Counted from the stretch's first letter, positions 1 to 9,023 are shown. The stretch: DNA of 64,000 bases from Arthrobacter castelli DSM 16402 (GCF_000430705.1 NZ_AUMN01000001.1:432040-496039), one strand, 5' to 3'. Notes: a model not told the origin generated them from the sequence alone. A program made the numbers and translations.

Positions 1-205
1 TTGTGCAGGCGGGTTTGGACATCCAAATATCCAAAGGCGACTGCACAAGACCCGAATTCATGCGGTTGGCCGTGCAGCCGCCTTCTGAAACTGACACAGA
101 AAATTGGGGTTTCGCCTGTCATGACGCGGCATCGCTCATGGTCCACTCATCGTCGACTGGAACTGGTCGAAAAACGGGTCACAATGGGCCCATTTTGGTG
201 CACGG

Positions 206-706
206 TTACTGCTCGCCGTCGCGCTCTCGCTCCTTGCGCTGCCTGCACCGCTGGCAGCGCCCACAGATGCCGCCAGCACACTCCGCCGGCGCTTGGATTG
301 GCCACCCGGTCTTGAGGGCCTTGACACGGGGCCGTCTACGAACGGTGCGGGACTCACCGTCGTCGTCCCATTCGTAAGGCACCCAGTCATCGGCCAGCTG
401 CTCTGGATCGTGAGCCCACACGGCCATGTGAGCCTCGCGCCAGGCTGCTTGAGAGCCCCACACCGGCGGCACGGCGGGGCACCGATGCCCTTCGCGCCAA
501 TGGCGAGCGACGGAGGACTTGGGAACGCGGAGAGCTGTGGCCGCTTCTCGCACCGACATCCCTGCCTCGCGTGCATCGTAGACAGCGATGTGCAAGAGGT
601 TCGCCTCGAATGGGGGTCTGAGTAGCAGCCGTACAGGATATGGCGCTAAGCCGGGGTTATTGCTGGTGAGGTAGCCATAGACGGTTGTGCCAGGCACGCT
701 GTACAA
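206..706 (-). pseudogene. HTH-domain protein, probably 5'-truncated remnant
   Basis: The reading frame can start at a TTG (704-706) and encodes 166 residues. A helix-turn-helix is visible around residues 45-70 (VREAATALRVPKSSVARHW), followed by a charged tail ending in a Cys-rich CGRCQRCRQR segment. Just upstream, the -1 neighbouring frame encodes RDWTAQQIA. Removing one base joins this to DLYSVPGTTVYGYL, which reads like a second resolvase-type helix-turn-helix. I infer that the original gene began further upstream and was frameshifted. No function can be assigned beyond probable DNA binding. Such double-HTH proteins occur on actinobacterial mobile elements. The 1-205 stretch downstream shows no convincing gene. 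Confidence 0.4.
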
Positions 707-747
707 GTCTGGCGATTTGCTGTGCGGTCCAGTCTCGTGAGTCAGGA

Positions 748-785
748 GAAGGTCCTGCCGGTTGAATTGAACCGGCAGGACCTTC
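748..785. terminator. Perfect 16-bp hairpin, probable terminator
   Basis: Arms 748-763 and 770-785 are exact reverse complements (GAAGGTCCTGCCGGTT) around the 6-nt loop gaattg. It lies directly downstream of the minus-strand membrane protein gene ending at 820. There is no clear T-tract on either side, as is common for actinobacterial terminators. It also sits where the degraded HTH gene upstream loses its reading frame. Confidence 0.55.
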
Positions 786-819
786 AGGCACTACTTCCTT
801 CGCTTACCTAATCTAATGT

Positions 820-1071
820 TCACCAGCTCATCGGAATTACGGGGATAGCGGGGGCCAAGAACCACATGACCAACATCGGGATACCGATGTAAAGGCCGTA
901 TGTGGCCCATTGGTTATCAAATCCATCTGCGGTAGACCGTCGTTTGGCCACGATACTGACTGGAAGGCCAATCGGTGGCAGTAAAAAGGCCAGAATGAGA
1001 CCAACGATTCCCATAGGCGCGTTTGGATCCTTGAGGTACTGTTGCGGGTGACCAATGAGGGGCTGACTCAT
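820..1071 (-). CDS. Small two-helix membrane protein, unknown function
   Basis: An 83-residue protein starts at the ATG at 1069-1071, preceded by a good ribosome binding site (aaggg). Two hydrophobic segments are visible: IVGLILAFLLPPIGLPVSIV near residues 21-40 and YGLYIGIPMLVMWFLAPAI near 59-77. The loop between them is short and positively charged (AKRRST). A longer in-frame extension to 1155 exists but overlaps the upstream gene and lacks a ribosome binding site. It lies 40 bp downstream of the secreted protein gene on the same strand, so the two are probably cotranscribed. No family was recognised. Confidence 0.6.
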   Translation of the reverse strand: MSQPLIGHPQQYLKDPNAPMGIVGLILAFLLPPIGLPVSIVAKRRSTADGFDNQWATYGLYIGIPMLVMWFLAPAIPVIPMSW

Positions 1072-1111
1072 TTTTCCCTTCTCTCTCGGAAGTCGTATAG
1101 AGTGTGCCGAC

Positions 1112-1819
1112 TTACAGGTACCTCCAAGTCTTCCAGACTCGGCCACCAACGCCAATGTGTGTTGTCATTGCGCGTGACACGGTGACCGGGAATCCCTCAA
1201 AATATGCCGAGACGGTGAACTGGTGTTGCTGGACCAGCTTGTTTCCGGTGAACCAGCCTCCGCAGTACTGCATATTTATGGCACCACCGACAATGTAATC
1301 GGTGTTGCAGGCGTGATAGCCACTCACTCCGCGATAGCTGTTCGTGGACCAGGCCCGATTACCGTCCGCGTAGGCACGGCCTCTGTGGGTCTGTAGATAA
1401 GCCACGCCGTTCACCTGTTGTATCCAGTTCCTGGTCACGATTCTGTTGCCGGCCAACACCGATTGCGCTAGTTGTGATTTGGCGGTGGCGCTTAGACCTT
1501 CGTCTGACCATATATCCGCTAGGGTTGGAGTCTTTCCGGCCGAAACCGTGGTCGTGATAGTGAATTCACATATGTCCAGGTTCGGGTCGGCTATGCCCTG
1601 TTTTTGAGCTATGTCCTTAACCTGCTCGACGCAGTTGGGATCGTACTCAGTGACGCTTGTCGTGGTGCCGAGGGCAACCTCGGTGAGATTGCCTGAATTA
1701 GGAACCGGCTCATCGGCCATAGCCGGTGAGGCTGTCGATAGAGCCATCAACGCCGTTACCCCAAGGACTGCGATCTTCTTACCCAAGGAGAGTGCACCCG
1801 GAGGCTTCGAGATATTCAT
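1112..1819 (-). CDS. Secreted protein with signal peptide, unknown function
   Basis: The 235-residue product begins with a clear Sec signal peptide: a Lys-containing start, the hydrophobic core IAVLGVTALMALSTA, and a probable cleavage after ASPAMA near residue 35. The mature part has four cysteines (PNCVEQ, DICEF, HACNT, QYCGG), enough for two disulfides. The C-terminal half is rich in aromatic and beta-prone residues. The ATG at 1819 is preceded by gaaggggaatga. It is followed by a small two-helix membrane protein gene, so the pair might be an exported factor and its membrane partner, but no toxin or bacteriocin family is recognisable. Confidence 0.65.
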   Translation of the reverse strand: MNISKPPGALSLGKKIAVLGVTALMALSTASPAMADEPVPNSGNLTEVALGTTTSVTEYDPNCVEQVKDIAQKQGIADPNLDICEFTITTTVSAGKTPTLADIWSDEGLSATAKSQLAQSVLAGNRIVTRNWIQQVNGVAYLQTHRGRAYADGNRAWSTNSYRGVSGYHACNTDYIVGGAINMQYCGGWFTGNKLVQQHQFTVSAYFEGFPVTVSRAMTTHIGVGGRVWKTWRYL

Positions 1820-2111
1820 TCATTCCCCTTCTTCAGCGAACAGTAAGCTACTGCTCAGTAATTATTGAGACTTGCTTATTCAGCGAATCGCGAGGCCATC
1901 GATTCGTCAATGTTTCACTTCGAGGATTCGAAAAGCGTTACACACACGTAATAAGCGGGGGCGGCTCACAGACCTTGTATTCCCAGATGTCCATGCTTGC
2001 CTCTCCAGTCCTTGGCTGGAGCGAAGCGCCTCGATGCCCCGACCACTGCCAGTGGGCTAAATCACATCAACGCTATAGCGATCGCGAAGGGGAGGGCAAC
2101 AGCACCCTTAC

Positions 2112-3365
2112 TTATTCGACGATGTCGTGCAGCGTGGCCAATCGGCGGGCGCCTTCAGTCAACTTGTCGTCGGTTTTGCAGAATGCGAATCGGAGCAGCG
2201 AATTGGTTCGCTCGGCGCCTTCGGCGTGGCAGAAGGCTGGCACCGGGATGGCTGCCACGCCCACCAGCTCAGGCAACTGGCGCGCCAGATCGATTCCGTC
2301 GGTGAAGCGGCCGCCGCCGAGCAGGGGAGCGGCGTCGGCGATGACGAAGTAGGTGCCACGGGGGCTGTAGACCTCGAAGCCGGCTTCGCGCAGCCCGTCG
2401 CTGAGGACGTCCTTCTTTCGTGCCAGTTTGTCCGCGATGCCGTTGTAGAACTCGTTACCCAGGCCCAGACCCTGGGTGACAGCCATTTGGAAGGGCGTCC
2501 CGGAGCTGTAGCTCATGAAGGTCTTCACGGTGCGGATCTGCGCGATCAACTCGTCGGGGCCGGAGACCCAGCCGACTTTCCAGCCGGTAACGGAGAATGT
2601 CTTGCCCGCCGATGAAATGGTGATAGTCCTGTCCGCAGCTCCGGGCAAGGTGGTCACCGGGGTGTGGGCCACTCCGTAGGTGAGGTGTTCATACACCTCA
2701 TCGGTGACGATGACGGCGTCGTGCTTCCGTGCCAGCTCGACAATCTTCGTCAGGGTGGCGCGGCTGAATACCGTGCCCGTGGGGTTGTGCGGATTATTGA
2801 CCAGCACCACTCGGGTGCGTGCGTTGAAGGCGGCCTCCAATGCCTCGGTATCCGGTTCGAAGTCCGGAGCGTGCAGCGGCACGGTGGTGTGGGTGGCGCC
2901 GGAGAGCCCGATGACCGCCCCGTAGGAGTCGTAGAAGGGCTCGAAGGTCAGTACTTCGTCCCCGGGGCGGGTCAGTGCCAGCAGCGTCGCCGCGATCCCC
3001 TCGGTGGCGCCGGTGGAGACGATGATTTCGGTTTCCGGGTCCGGGTTCAATGAGTAGAAGCGCTGCTGATGCTCGGCGATGGCCTCCCGCAGTTGTGGCA
3101 AGCCTTTGCCCGGGGCGTACTGGTTGTGGCCATCGGTGATGGCTTGCCGCGCGGCCTGGGCGATTTCTTCAGGTCCGCCTTCATCCGGGAAGCCCTGGCC
3201 GAGGTTAATGGCATTGTTCTTCACCGCCAGGGCCGTGATTTCCTCAAAGATCGTCACCCCAAGATGGCCGTCGGCGCCCAACAGGTTCGCTCCGGCGGCC
3301 GTGCGCTGCCATGGGGCCAATCCTCCGCCGGTATCCGGCGACGGGCGTGCTGATTCGTCGGGCAT
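2112..3365 (-). CDS. PLP-dependent class I/II aminotransferase (methionine/kynurenine or DapC type)
   Basis: This is a 417-residue fold-type I aminotransferase. The substrate-loop region NLGQGFPDEGGPEEI lies near residues 43-57, NNPHNPTG is present, and the Schiff-base lysine lies in SSAGKTFSVTGWKVGW. The family moves amino groups between an amino acid and an oxo-acid. Close relatives are annotated as methionine, kynurenine or succinyldiaminopimelate aminotransferases, and the sequence alone does not decide between them. The chosen ATG at 3365 has the site aaagagg 5 nt upstream. The 63-residue extension to 3554 is Pro/Ala-rich and unlike the family. It diverges from coaD. Confidence 0.9.
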   Translation of the reverse strand: MPDESARPSPDTGGGLAPWQRTAAGANLLGADGHLGVTIFEEITALAVKNNAINLGQGFPDEGGPEEIAQAARQAITDGHNQYAPGKGLPQLREAIAEHQQRFYSLNPDPETEIIVSTGATEGIAATLLALTRPGDEVLTFEPFYDSYGAVIGLSGATHTTVPLHAPDFEPDTEALEAAFNARTRVVLVNNPHNPTGTVFSRATLTKIVELARKHDAVIVTDEVYEHLTYGVAHTPVTTLPGAADRTITISSAGKTFSVTGWKVGWVSGPDELIAQIRTVKTFMSYSSGTPFQMAVTQGLGLGNEFYNGIADKLARKKDVLSDGLREAGFEVYSPRGTYFVIADAAPLLGGGRFTDGIDLARQLPELVGVAAIPVPAFCHAEGAERTNSLLRFAFCKTDDKLTEGARRLATLHDIVE

Positions 3366-3655
3366 TGCAACCTCTTTACTGTCCTGCTCGTGCTTGGTCC
3401 TCTGCAACGAGCATAATAGGTTGGCCCGCGGCCGGCTCACCCGAGGGTTAATAAACTCCTCCTCCGGAGCAGGCGGCGGCAATGCTGCAGCAGGCGGCGG
3501 CAATTGGGAAATACCCGTGGAGGATATTGCGGCCTCTTTGCGCTGCCGGAACATTTTGCTCTGAGTCTATTCCCATTATCGCCCTGGGTCTACGGGTTGA
3601 GATCTATAGCGGTGCGTCTGGAAACCAAATGCGTCAGAAGTGTAGATTCATAGAC

Positions 3656-4129
3656 ATGTTGCGCGCAGTTTGCCCCGGTTCCTTTGATCCCCTCCATAAT
3701 GGCCATGTCGAGGTGATAGCCCGTGCGTCAAGTCTGTTCGACGAGGTTATTGTGGCCGTGTCCAAGAACCCTTCCAAGAAGCCGCGGTTCAGTCTCGAGG
3801 AGCGCATGGATATGGCCCGGGAAACGATGACGCTGTTACGGGGCATTACCGTGGAGCCGATGGGGGAAGGCCTGCTCGCGGAATTCTGCCGGGACCACGG
3901 TGCCGGGGTCATTGTTAAGGGACTGCGATCGGCCGTCGATTACAACTACGAAGTTCCCATGGCCGCAATGAACCGGCAGTTGACCGGAGTGGAGACCGTT
4001 TTCCTCTCAGCCGACAGTCACTACACGCACCTGTCATCGACACTGCTCAAAGAAGTGTCCGGTCTGGGTGGAGACATCTCGGACTATGTTCCCCGGGCTG
4101 TCTATAAGAGGCTGAAGGACACGCGCTGA
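3656..4129 (+). CDS. coaD: Phosphopantetheine adenylyltransferase
   Basis: CoaD transfers the adenylyl group of ATP to 4'-phosphopantetheine, the penultimate step of coenzyme A synthesis in the cytoplasm. The 157-residue length is normal. The nucleotidyltransferase motif PGSFDPLHNGHVEV lies at residues 6-19, and the family's second signature is LSSTLLKE near residue 125. The ATG at 3656 puts MLRAVCPGSFDP at the N terminus as in homologues. An upstream in-frame extension to 3482 overlaps the divergent aminotransferase leader and is rejected. Its CoA product feeds the acyl carrier protein and OleA chemistry encoded later in the window. Confidence 0.97.
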   Translation: MLRAVCPGSFDPLHNGHVEVIARASSLFDEVIVAVSKNPSKKPRFSLEERMDMARETMTLLRGITVEPMGEGLLAEFCRDHGAGVIVKGLRSAVDYNYEVPMAAMNRQLTGVETVFLSADSHYTHLSSTLLKEVSGLGGDISDYVPRAVYKRLKDTR

Positions 4130-4451
4130 CCCATCCGGCGTCGAAGTCGGCTTCGGATACGTCATATCAATGGTGCGTAATTTAGCCATAATGCCCCCCG
4201 CCAGCGGCCGGTAACAAGCGTTAAACACCGTCATGGTCACGCGGTTTCTGCGAATTGTATTCCCCGGCTGCCAAAGCCCGTATGGAGTCGTCAGTTTATT
4301 CCGAACGCGAAGAGTCGGAAAAATCCGGGTGAATATATACCAAGATACTGACAGTTGGCTTATGCTGGGGGCATTCGAAAAGTTCGAAGTTCTGATTCAC
4401 ACTGGGCTCTAAGCCAGCCGGATTCAGATCATGACCAAGTAAGGATATCTA
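4130..4451. other. Intergenic region, no gene seen
   Basis: No convincing coding frame, RNA gene or repeat was found here. It presumably holds the promoter of the membrane protein starting at 4452, whose ribosome binding site (aagga) is at 4439-4443. Confidence 0.5.
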
Positions 4452-5648
4452 ATGAACTTCTTGGAAAGTTTCGATTGGCCAGGGATGATTCAGAAGGTCG
4501 TCGTCGCGCTGATCATCCTGCTCGTCACCTGGCTTATTGCCAAAGTCGTGAAGTGGGCCGCCGGCAAGCTGGTCGGTAAGTTGAAATTCCTCCAGCGCGA
4601 GGGTGCGGACGGAAAGCAAATAGGCGAGTCGTTCGGGACAATAGCGGCGCTCATCGTGTGGCTGTTTGGCTTGGTGGCAATCCTGCAGGTATTTGCGTTG
4701 GCCGAAGTTCTGGCGCCGGTCCAGGACCTGCTCGGGACGGTAATGGGTTACCTGCCCAACATCATTGGGGCAGGAATTGTCTTCTTCATTGGTTATGTGA
4801 TCGCAAAGATCGCACGCCAACTGATAGAGGCCGCCCTCAACGCGGTGGATCTGAGCGCCATCACCAAACGGTTTAAGAGCAAGGATTCGACTGACGATCC
4901 TGCCGAACGCGGGCAAGCCAACGCCAGGATTGCCTCAGTGGTCGGCAACCTGGTGTTTGCCATCATCATCATCGTCGTTGGCATCAGTGCTTTGCAGGTG
5001 CTCGGCATCGCGGCTATTGCCCAGCCGGCCACCCACATGTTGAACCTGATCCTCAACGCCATTCCGCAGATCATTGCTGCGATCATTCTGCTGGCCATTG
5101 GCTACGTCATCGCGAAGTTCATTGGCACCCTGCTGGAAGGGACCCTTCGCGGTGTGGGAACGGACCAGGCGGTCGGCAAGTTGGGAATCGTCCCCGAGGG
5201 ACAGAGTGCTTCGTCGATCATCACCACGATCGTCAAGGCCGCGATCATGGTCTTCTTCGGCATCATGGCCGCACGACTGCTGCAGTTTGCTGAAGTGACG
5301 CAGATCCTCAACGAGATCCTCGTGCTGGCCGGCAACGTCCTGTTCGGCGGTGTGATCATCGCCGCAGGCTTCCTGATTGCACGGATCATCTTCAAGTTCA
5401 TGGGTGCCGGCACGGTCTCAAAGATCGTCAGGTACTCCGTGATCGCACTGTTCGCTGCAATGGGCCTGAGCTACATGGGCATCGCCGATTCGATCATCAA
5501 CCTCGCATTCGGCGCGATTGTGGTCGGTGCCGCGATTGCCGCAGCACTTGCCTTTGGCCTCGGCGGCCGCGATGCCGCTGCACGGCAGCTGGCAAAGATG
5601 CAGGCAAAGCAGCAGGTGAATCCGGATCAGAACCCGGATCGCGGTTGA
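4452..5648 (+). CDS. Multi-pass membrane protein with TM_helix repeats (CmpX / mechanosensitive-channel-like)
   Basis: The 398-residue protein has about nine hydrophobic segments. Three share one pattern: NIIGAGIVFFIGYVIAKI (about 100-117), QIIAAIILLAIGYVIAKF (about 203-220) and FGGVIIAAGFLIARIIFKF (about 298-316). This is the repeated conserved TM_helix of CmpX-like proteins, which sit beside MscS-type channels in classifications. The C terminus has the Gly-rich AAALAFGLGGRDAAARQLA stretch typical of the family. No cytoplasmic MscS beta domain is seen, so gating function is not assured. It is a single-gene unit followed by a strong hairpin. Confidence 0.8.
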   Translation: MNFLESFDWPGMIQKVVVALIILLVTWLIAKVVKWAAGKLVGKLKFLQREGADGKQIGESFGTIAALIVWLFGLVAILQVFALAEVLAPVQDLLGTVMGYLPNIIGAGIVFFIGYVIAKIARQLIEAALNAVDLSAITKRFKSKDSTDDPAERGQANARIASVVGNLVFAIIIIVVGISALQVLGIAAIAQPATHMLNLILNAIPQIIAAIILLAIGYVIAKFIGTLLEGTLRGVGTDQAVGKLGIVPEGQSASSIITTIVKAAIMVFFGIMAARLLQFAEVTQILNEILVLAGNVLFGGVIIAAGFLIARIIFKFMGAGTVSKIVRYSVIALFAAMGLSYMGIADSIINLAFGAIVVGAAIAAALAFGLGGRDAAARQLAKMQAKQQVNPDQNPDRG

Positions 5649-5670
5649 GCCTGAAATGAAGTAACCGGAT

Positions 5671-5704
5671 CAGGGCGCCGGCGGCACATGCCGCCGGCGC
5701 CCTG
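5671..5704. terminator. GC-rich hairpin terminator after the TM_helix protein
   Basis: CAGGGCGCCGGCGGCA and its exact reverse complement (16-bp arms) flank only 2 nt, so the folded loop is about 4-6 nt. It lies 22 bp after the stop codon of the preceding gene. Confidence 0.75.
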
Positions 5705-5844
5705 TGACGCTGGAACCGCATCGGAATAGGTGGTTAAGGATTGCGGCGTTCCAGTTGGACAATCCCAGTGACTGTCTCCGGGCGATGAGTTTGGCCGTGG
5801 TGTCCCGTCTATATCCACACATTCGATCAACCGAGGAGAGCATC

Positions 5845-6274
5845 ATGACTGCCACCTACACCTTCGACGTCTTCTCAAGCCTCGACGGTTTCGGTTCCTA
5901 CGCGGAGCCTGGCGATTGGGGTGGCTACTGGGGCAAACCTGCCGGCAACCGTGGTCTCATCCACCTTGGAAGAGCCCCTCGATTGGCCTGACGCGACCGT
6001 CGCGGGCGGCAACGCCGTCGACGTCGTCGACCGGCTCAAGAAGCAATCCGAGGTGCCGTTGCGCTCGCACGGCAGCCTGTCGATGAACCGGGCGCTGATG
6101 GCCGCCGGACTCGTCGACCGCGTCCAGGTGACGCTATTCCCCGTGATCACCGGACAAAGTGGAGCGGACCCAATCTTCAAGGGGGCGGCGGACTTCGACC
6201 TCGAGCTGATCGACAGGCGAACGCTCGATGGCAACATTCAGGAGCTCATCTACCGGCCTGACCTGCATGGCTGA
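5845..6274 (+). pseudogene. Dihydrofolate reductase-like (RibD C-terminal domain) protein, internally deleted
   Basis: An ATG at 5845 behind gaggagag opens a frame encoding MTATYTFDVFSSLDGFGSYA, the typical N terminus of the dihydrofolate-reductase-like RibD C-terminal family. At about 5937 homology jumps into another frame (NLPATVVSSTLEEPLDWPDA) that runs to 6274 and contains SHGSLSMNRALMAAGLVDRV and QVTLFPVITGQSG. The roughly 50 residues normally between these parts are missing. A deletion of about 150 bp that also changed frame explains this. Neither fragment should make an active reductase. Confidence 0.85.
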
Positions 6275-6438
6275 TCCAAGTCCACGTCCAGTACTTGGCG
6301 CGCACATGGGAGGTAAGCCCGTCGAGGCTCCGGGGACCTTCGCAAAAACGCAGTATCGTAAAGGCCCGTGTTGGTTTGGGCATGGACCTGCCGGCACTGT
6401 AGACTGGTTCGTCGGTCATATGTTTTACAGGAGTTCTC

Positions 6439-7038
6439 ATTAGCACTGCCAATCAGCGTGAGCTGAATTCGCCTTTGATGCACAGCGTCAAGGAGCTGGG
6501 ACGCAGTCCCGGCAGTATGCGGACGCTGGAGGAACATGTACCCGCGCCAAGCGATCTTGGTACTCCTCTGATCGGTGTTCAGTCCGGATCCGATATGGAT
6601 ATGCGGGTGAGGCTCGAGGCCGTACATGAGGGAATCCTGGTGTCAGGGGCAGTCGCCGTCGATGTGACAGGCGAATGCGGCCGGTGCCTGGATCCTATCG
6701 GGTACGACCTTGAGGTCGATGTGCAGGAGCTCTTCAGCTACGAAGGTCACGAAGACGTCGATGCTGAGGATGAGGAAGAGCAGCGTTTGGTTCAAAACGA
6801 TACGATTGATCTGGAACCGATGTTGCGGGACGCAGTGGTGACCGCGCTGCCGTTCCAGCCGGTATGCCGGGAAGACTGCGAGGGCCTGTGTTCCGAATGC
6901 GGAATCCACCTCGTGGATGATCCCGGTCACCACCATGAGGTTCTGGACCCTCGCTGGGCTGCCCTGCAGGGCCTGAGCAGCGAACCTGCAGAGACTGCAG
7001 ACAACGACAATGTGTTGGACGAGAGAGAAGAGAGATAG
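6439..7038 (+). CDS. YceD/DUF177 family protein
   Basis: DUF177 (YceD) proteins are encoded just upstream of rpmF in many bacteria. Two Cys pairs, CGRC and the C-terminal [12 protein letters not shown], are plain here. Homologues begin with a short tail before the [10 protein letters not shown] motif. That tail is in frame only from an ATT codon at 6439, which sits 5 nt after a good ribosome binding site (caggag, 6428-6433). The first ordinary start codons in frame, TTG 6475 and ATG 6478, have no site and would remove the conserved SPLMHS part. I therefore favour an ATT start (199 residues), with 6475/6478 as the alternative. It heads the unit yceD-rpmF-rnc-mutM. Confidence 0.85.
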   Translation: MSTANQRELNSPLMHSVKELGRSPGSMRTLEEHVPAPSDLGTPLIGVQSGSDMDMRVRLEAVHEGILVSGAVAVDVTGECGRCLDPIGYDLEVDVQELFSYEGHEDVDAEDEEEQRLVQNDTIDLEPMLRDAVVTALPFQPVCREDCEGLCSECGIHLVDDPGHHHEVLDPRWAALQGLSSEPAETADNDNVLDEREER

Positions 7039-7040
7039 CC

Positions 7041-7244
7041 GTGGCTGTTCCCAAGCGGAAGATGTCCCGCTCGAATACCCGTTCCCGCCGGTCCCAGTGG
7101 AAGGCCTCCGTGCCGAACCTGGTGAAGACCGTTGAAAACGGCCGCGTCACCTACAGCCTGCCGCATCAGGCCAAGGTCGTCACCGACTCCGCGGGTACCG
7201 AGCTGTTCCTTGAGTACAAGGGCCGCAAGGTAGCCGACGTCTAA
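7041..7244 (+). CDS. rpmF: 50S ribosomal protein L32
   Basis: The 67-residue product starts at a GTG 2 nt after the yceD stop and opens with [20 protein letters not shown], the hallmark of bacterial L32, a small basic protein near the peptidyl transferase region of the large subunit. The zinc-binding Cys residues of some L32 paralogues are absent, so this is the Cys-minus form. The close spacing suggests translational coupling with yceD. Confidence 0.97.
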   Translation: MAVPKRKMSRSNTRSRRSQWKASVPNLVKTVENGRVTYSLPHQAKVVTDSAGTELFLEYKGRKVADV

Positions 7245-7252
7245 ACAGGCTT

Positions 7253-7966
7253 TTGGCTGCTGAACAAGAATTACTGAAGCGTCTCGGCGTCGATATCGAC
7301 GCCGAGACGCTTCGTCTTGCCCTCACGCACCGTTCGTACGCGTACGAGAACGGTGGCCTGCCGACCAACGAACGCCTCGAGTTCCTTGGCGACTCGATTC
7401 TCGGCTATGCAGTAACTGATTCCCTCTACCGGGATCATCCCGACCTGCCCGAAGGGGACTTGGCCAAGCGGCGTGCCGCCGTCGTCAGTACCCGTGCGCT
7501 GGCCGGTATTGCCCGCGAACTGGATCTTGGCGAGTATATCCTGCTGGGCCAGGGAGAGAAGCTCACCGACGGCAAGAACAAATCGTCCATCCTCGCCGAC
7601 ACGATGGAAGCGATCTTCGGGGCCACCTACGTGAGCCGCGGTATCGACGTCGCCAGTGAGCTGGTGATGCGCCTGACTGCGCCGCTGCTCGCCGACGCCG
7701 GCGCCCTCGGTGCCGGCACCGACTGGAAGACGAACGTGCAGGAAACCGCGGCCGGCGAAGGCCTCGGAGTGGTGCAATACGTTGTTGAAGGCTCCGGGCC
7801 GGACCATGCCCGGACGTATCAGGCGAAGGTGCTGATCGGATCCGTGGAGTACGGCACCGGTACCGGCCACTCCAAGAAGGAAGCGGAGAAGGAAGCGGCA
7901 GCTCAGGCGTGGAGGCAGCTCTCCACCAGTGGCAGCCGGTCCGACGGCACCACCGTGCAGCACTGA
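7253..7966 (+). CDS. rnc: Ribonuclease III
   Basis: RNase III cuts double-stranded RNA, matures rRNA precursors and controls some mRNAs. The 237-residue protein has the catalytic signature [13 protein letters not shown] near residues 39-51, the second acidic site DTMEAIFGA, and a C-terminal double-stranded-RNA-binding domain (about 155-225) ending in [16 protein letters not shown]. The start is a TTG at 7253, 8 nt after rpmF. A perfect 38-bp palindrome covers codons 8-21 (7276-7313) and would fold in the mRNA into a substrate-like stem. mutM follows after one base. Confidence 0.96.
   Translation: MAAEQELLKRLGVDIDAETLRLALTHRSYAYENGGLPTNERLEFLGDSILGYAVTDSLYRDHPDLPEGDLAKRRAAVVSTRALAGIARELDLGEYILLGQGEKLTDGKNKSSILADTMEAIFGATYVSRGIDVASELVMRLTAPLLADAGALGAGTDWKTNVQETAAGEGLGVVQYVVEGSGPDHARTYQAKVLIGSVEYGTGTGHSKKEAEKEAAAQAWRQLSTSGSRSDGTTVQH
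7276..7313. promoter_or_regulatory. Perfect 38-bp palindrome in early rnc coding sequence
   Basis: GAAGCGTCTCGGCGTCGAT is followed immediately by its exact reverse complement. In RNA it can form a stem of about 17 bp with a 4-nt loop, plus one flanking U-G pair. Both strands encode the same peptide, [12 protein letters not shown]. The position in the message for a double-strand-specific ribonuclease suggests autoregulation by cleavage, which is inference. Confidence 0.55.
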
Positions 7967-7967
7967 C

Positions 7968-8999
7968 GTGCCCGAACTGCCCGAAGTCGAGGTGGTCCGC
8001 CGCGGTCTGGCAGGCTGGGTGGCCGGCCGGCGGATCGACGACGTCGAAATCCTCCACGAGCGCCCCGTGCGCCGCCATCTGCTCGGCGCTGAAGACTTGC
8101 GCGGCAATCTGATCGGGACCACCGTCGTCGATGCAGTCCGGCGGGGGAAGTTCCTCTGGCTGCCGTTGGTCGACGACGACGGACACGCTTCCGTGACCGG
8201 TTATTCCCCGGCCGGCGGTTCCCCGGTCGGAGGTCCCTCACCTGATCCCTCGCCACCGGTCCCGCGGTTCGCGTTGATGGCGCACCTGGGGATGAGCGGC
8301 CAACTGCTCATTGAGGACTCGGATGCCCCCGACGAGAAGCACCTGCGCCTCAGGTTCCAGCTCTCACATTCGTCCCCGGAGACCGCTGCGGAACCGCTGC
8401 CCGGCGAGCTGCGTTTCGTGGACCAGCGGATGTTCGGTGGGATGTTCCTGACCGAACTGGTCCCCACGGATGATGGCCTGCCGGGCGGACTGTCCGAAAC
8501 TCCATTGCCATTGATCCCCGAAGAAGCCGCGCACATCGCCCGTGACCCGCTGGACCCGGCCTTCGACGTTGAAGGCTTCTTCCGGCGGCTGAGGAAACGC
8601 CGCACCGGCCTCAAGCGCGCCTTGCTCGACCAGGGCCTGATTTCCGGCGTAGGCAATATCTACGTCGACGAGGCGCTGTGGGCAGCGAAGCTGCATTTCG
8701 CCCGGGCGACCGACACCGTCCGCCGCAATGAGACCACCAGGCTGGTGGAAGCCTGCCAGCAGGTGATGCTGCAGGCACTGGAGGCCGGCGGCACCAGCTT
8801 CGATGCGCTGTATGTGAACGTCAACGGCGCCTCGGGGTATTTCGAACGCTCCCTGAACGTGTACGGGCGCGAGGGCGAGCCGTGCCGGCGGTGTGCCGCC
8901 CTGGGCCTGGCCACCACGATCCGGCGTGACGTGCTGATGAAGCGTTCGTCCTACACCTGCCCGGTATGCCAGCCGCGGCCGCGCAACGGCCGCTGGTAA
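7968..8999 (+). CDS. mutM: Formamidopyrimidine-DNA glycosylase
   Basis: Fpg/MutM excises oxidised purines such as 8-oxoguanine and nicks the DNA. The GTG at 7968, one base after the rnc stop, gives an N terminus that matures to [13 protein letters not shown] with the catalytic proline. The C terminus carries the zinc finger CRRC...CPVC (about 305-335). At 343 residues it is longer than the usual 270-300. A Pro/Gly-rich insertion, [19 protein letters not shown], near residues 82-100 accounts for part of this. The active-site and helix-two-turn-helix region ([20 protein letters not shown]) is intact. Confidence 0.96.
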   Translation: MPELPEVEVVRRGLAGWVAGRRIDDVEILHERPVRRHLLGAEDLRGNLIGTTVVDAVRRGKFLWLPLVDDDGHASVTGYSPAGGSPVGGPSPDPSPPVPRFALMAHLGMSGQLLIEDSDAPDEKHLRLRFQLSHSSPETAAEPLPGELRFVDQRMFGGMFLTELVPTDDGLPGGLSETPLPLIPEEAAHIARDPLDPAFDVEGFFRRLRKRRTGLKRALLDQGLISGVGNIYVDEALWAAKLHFARATDTVRRNETTRLVEACQQVMLQALEAGGTSFDALYVNVNGASGYFERSLNVYGREGEPCRRCAALGLATTIRRDVLMKRSSYTCPVCQPRPRNGRW

Positions 9000-9023
9000 G
9001 GACCCTGACGCCTTCGGCGATTC

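Noticed and set aside
1..205. Possible phage or insertion element at the left edge
   Set aside because: No integrase, transposase ends or target duplication can be seen; only a degraded HTH gene is present.
7271..8122. Minus-strand frame across rnc ending in the same peptide as RNase III
   Set aside because: The shared peptide comes from the 38-bp palindrome; the rest has no coding character.
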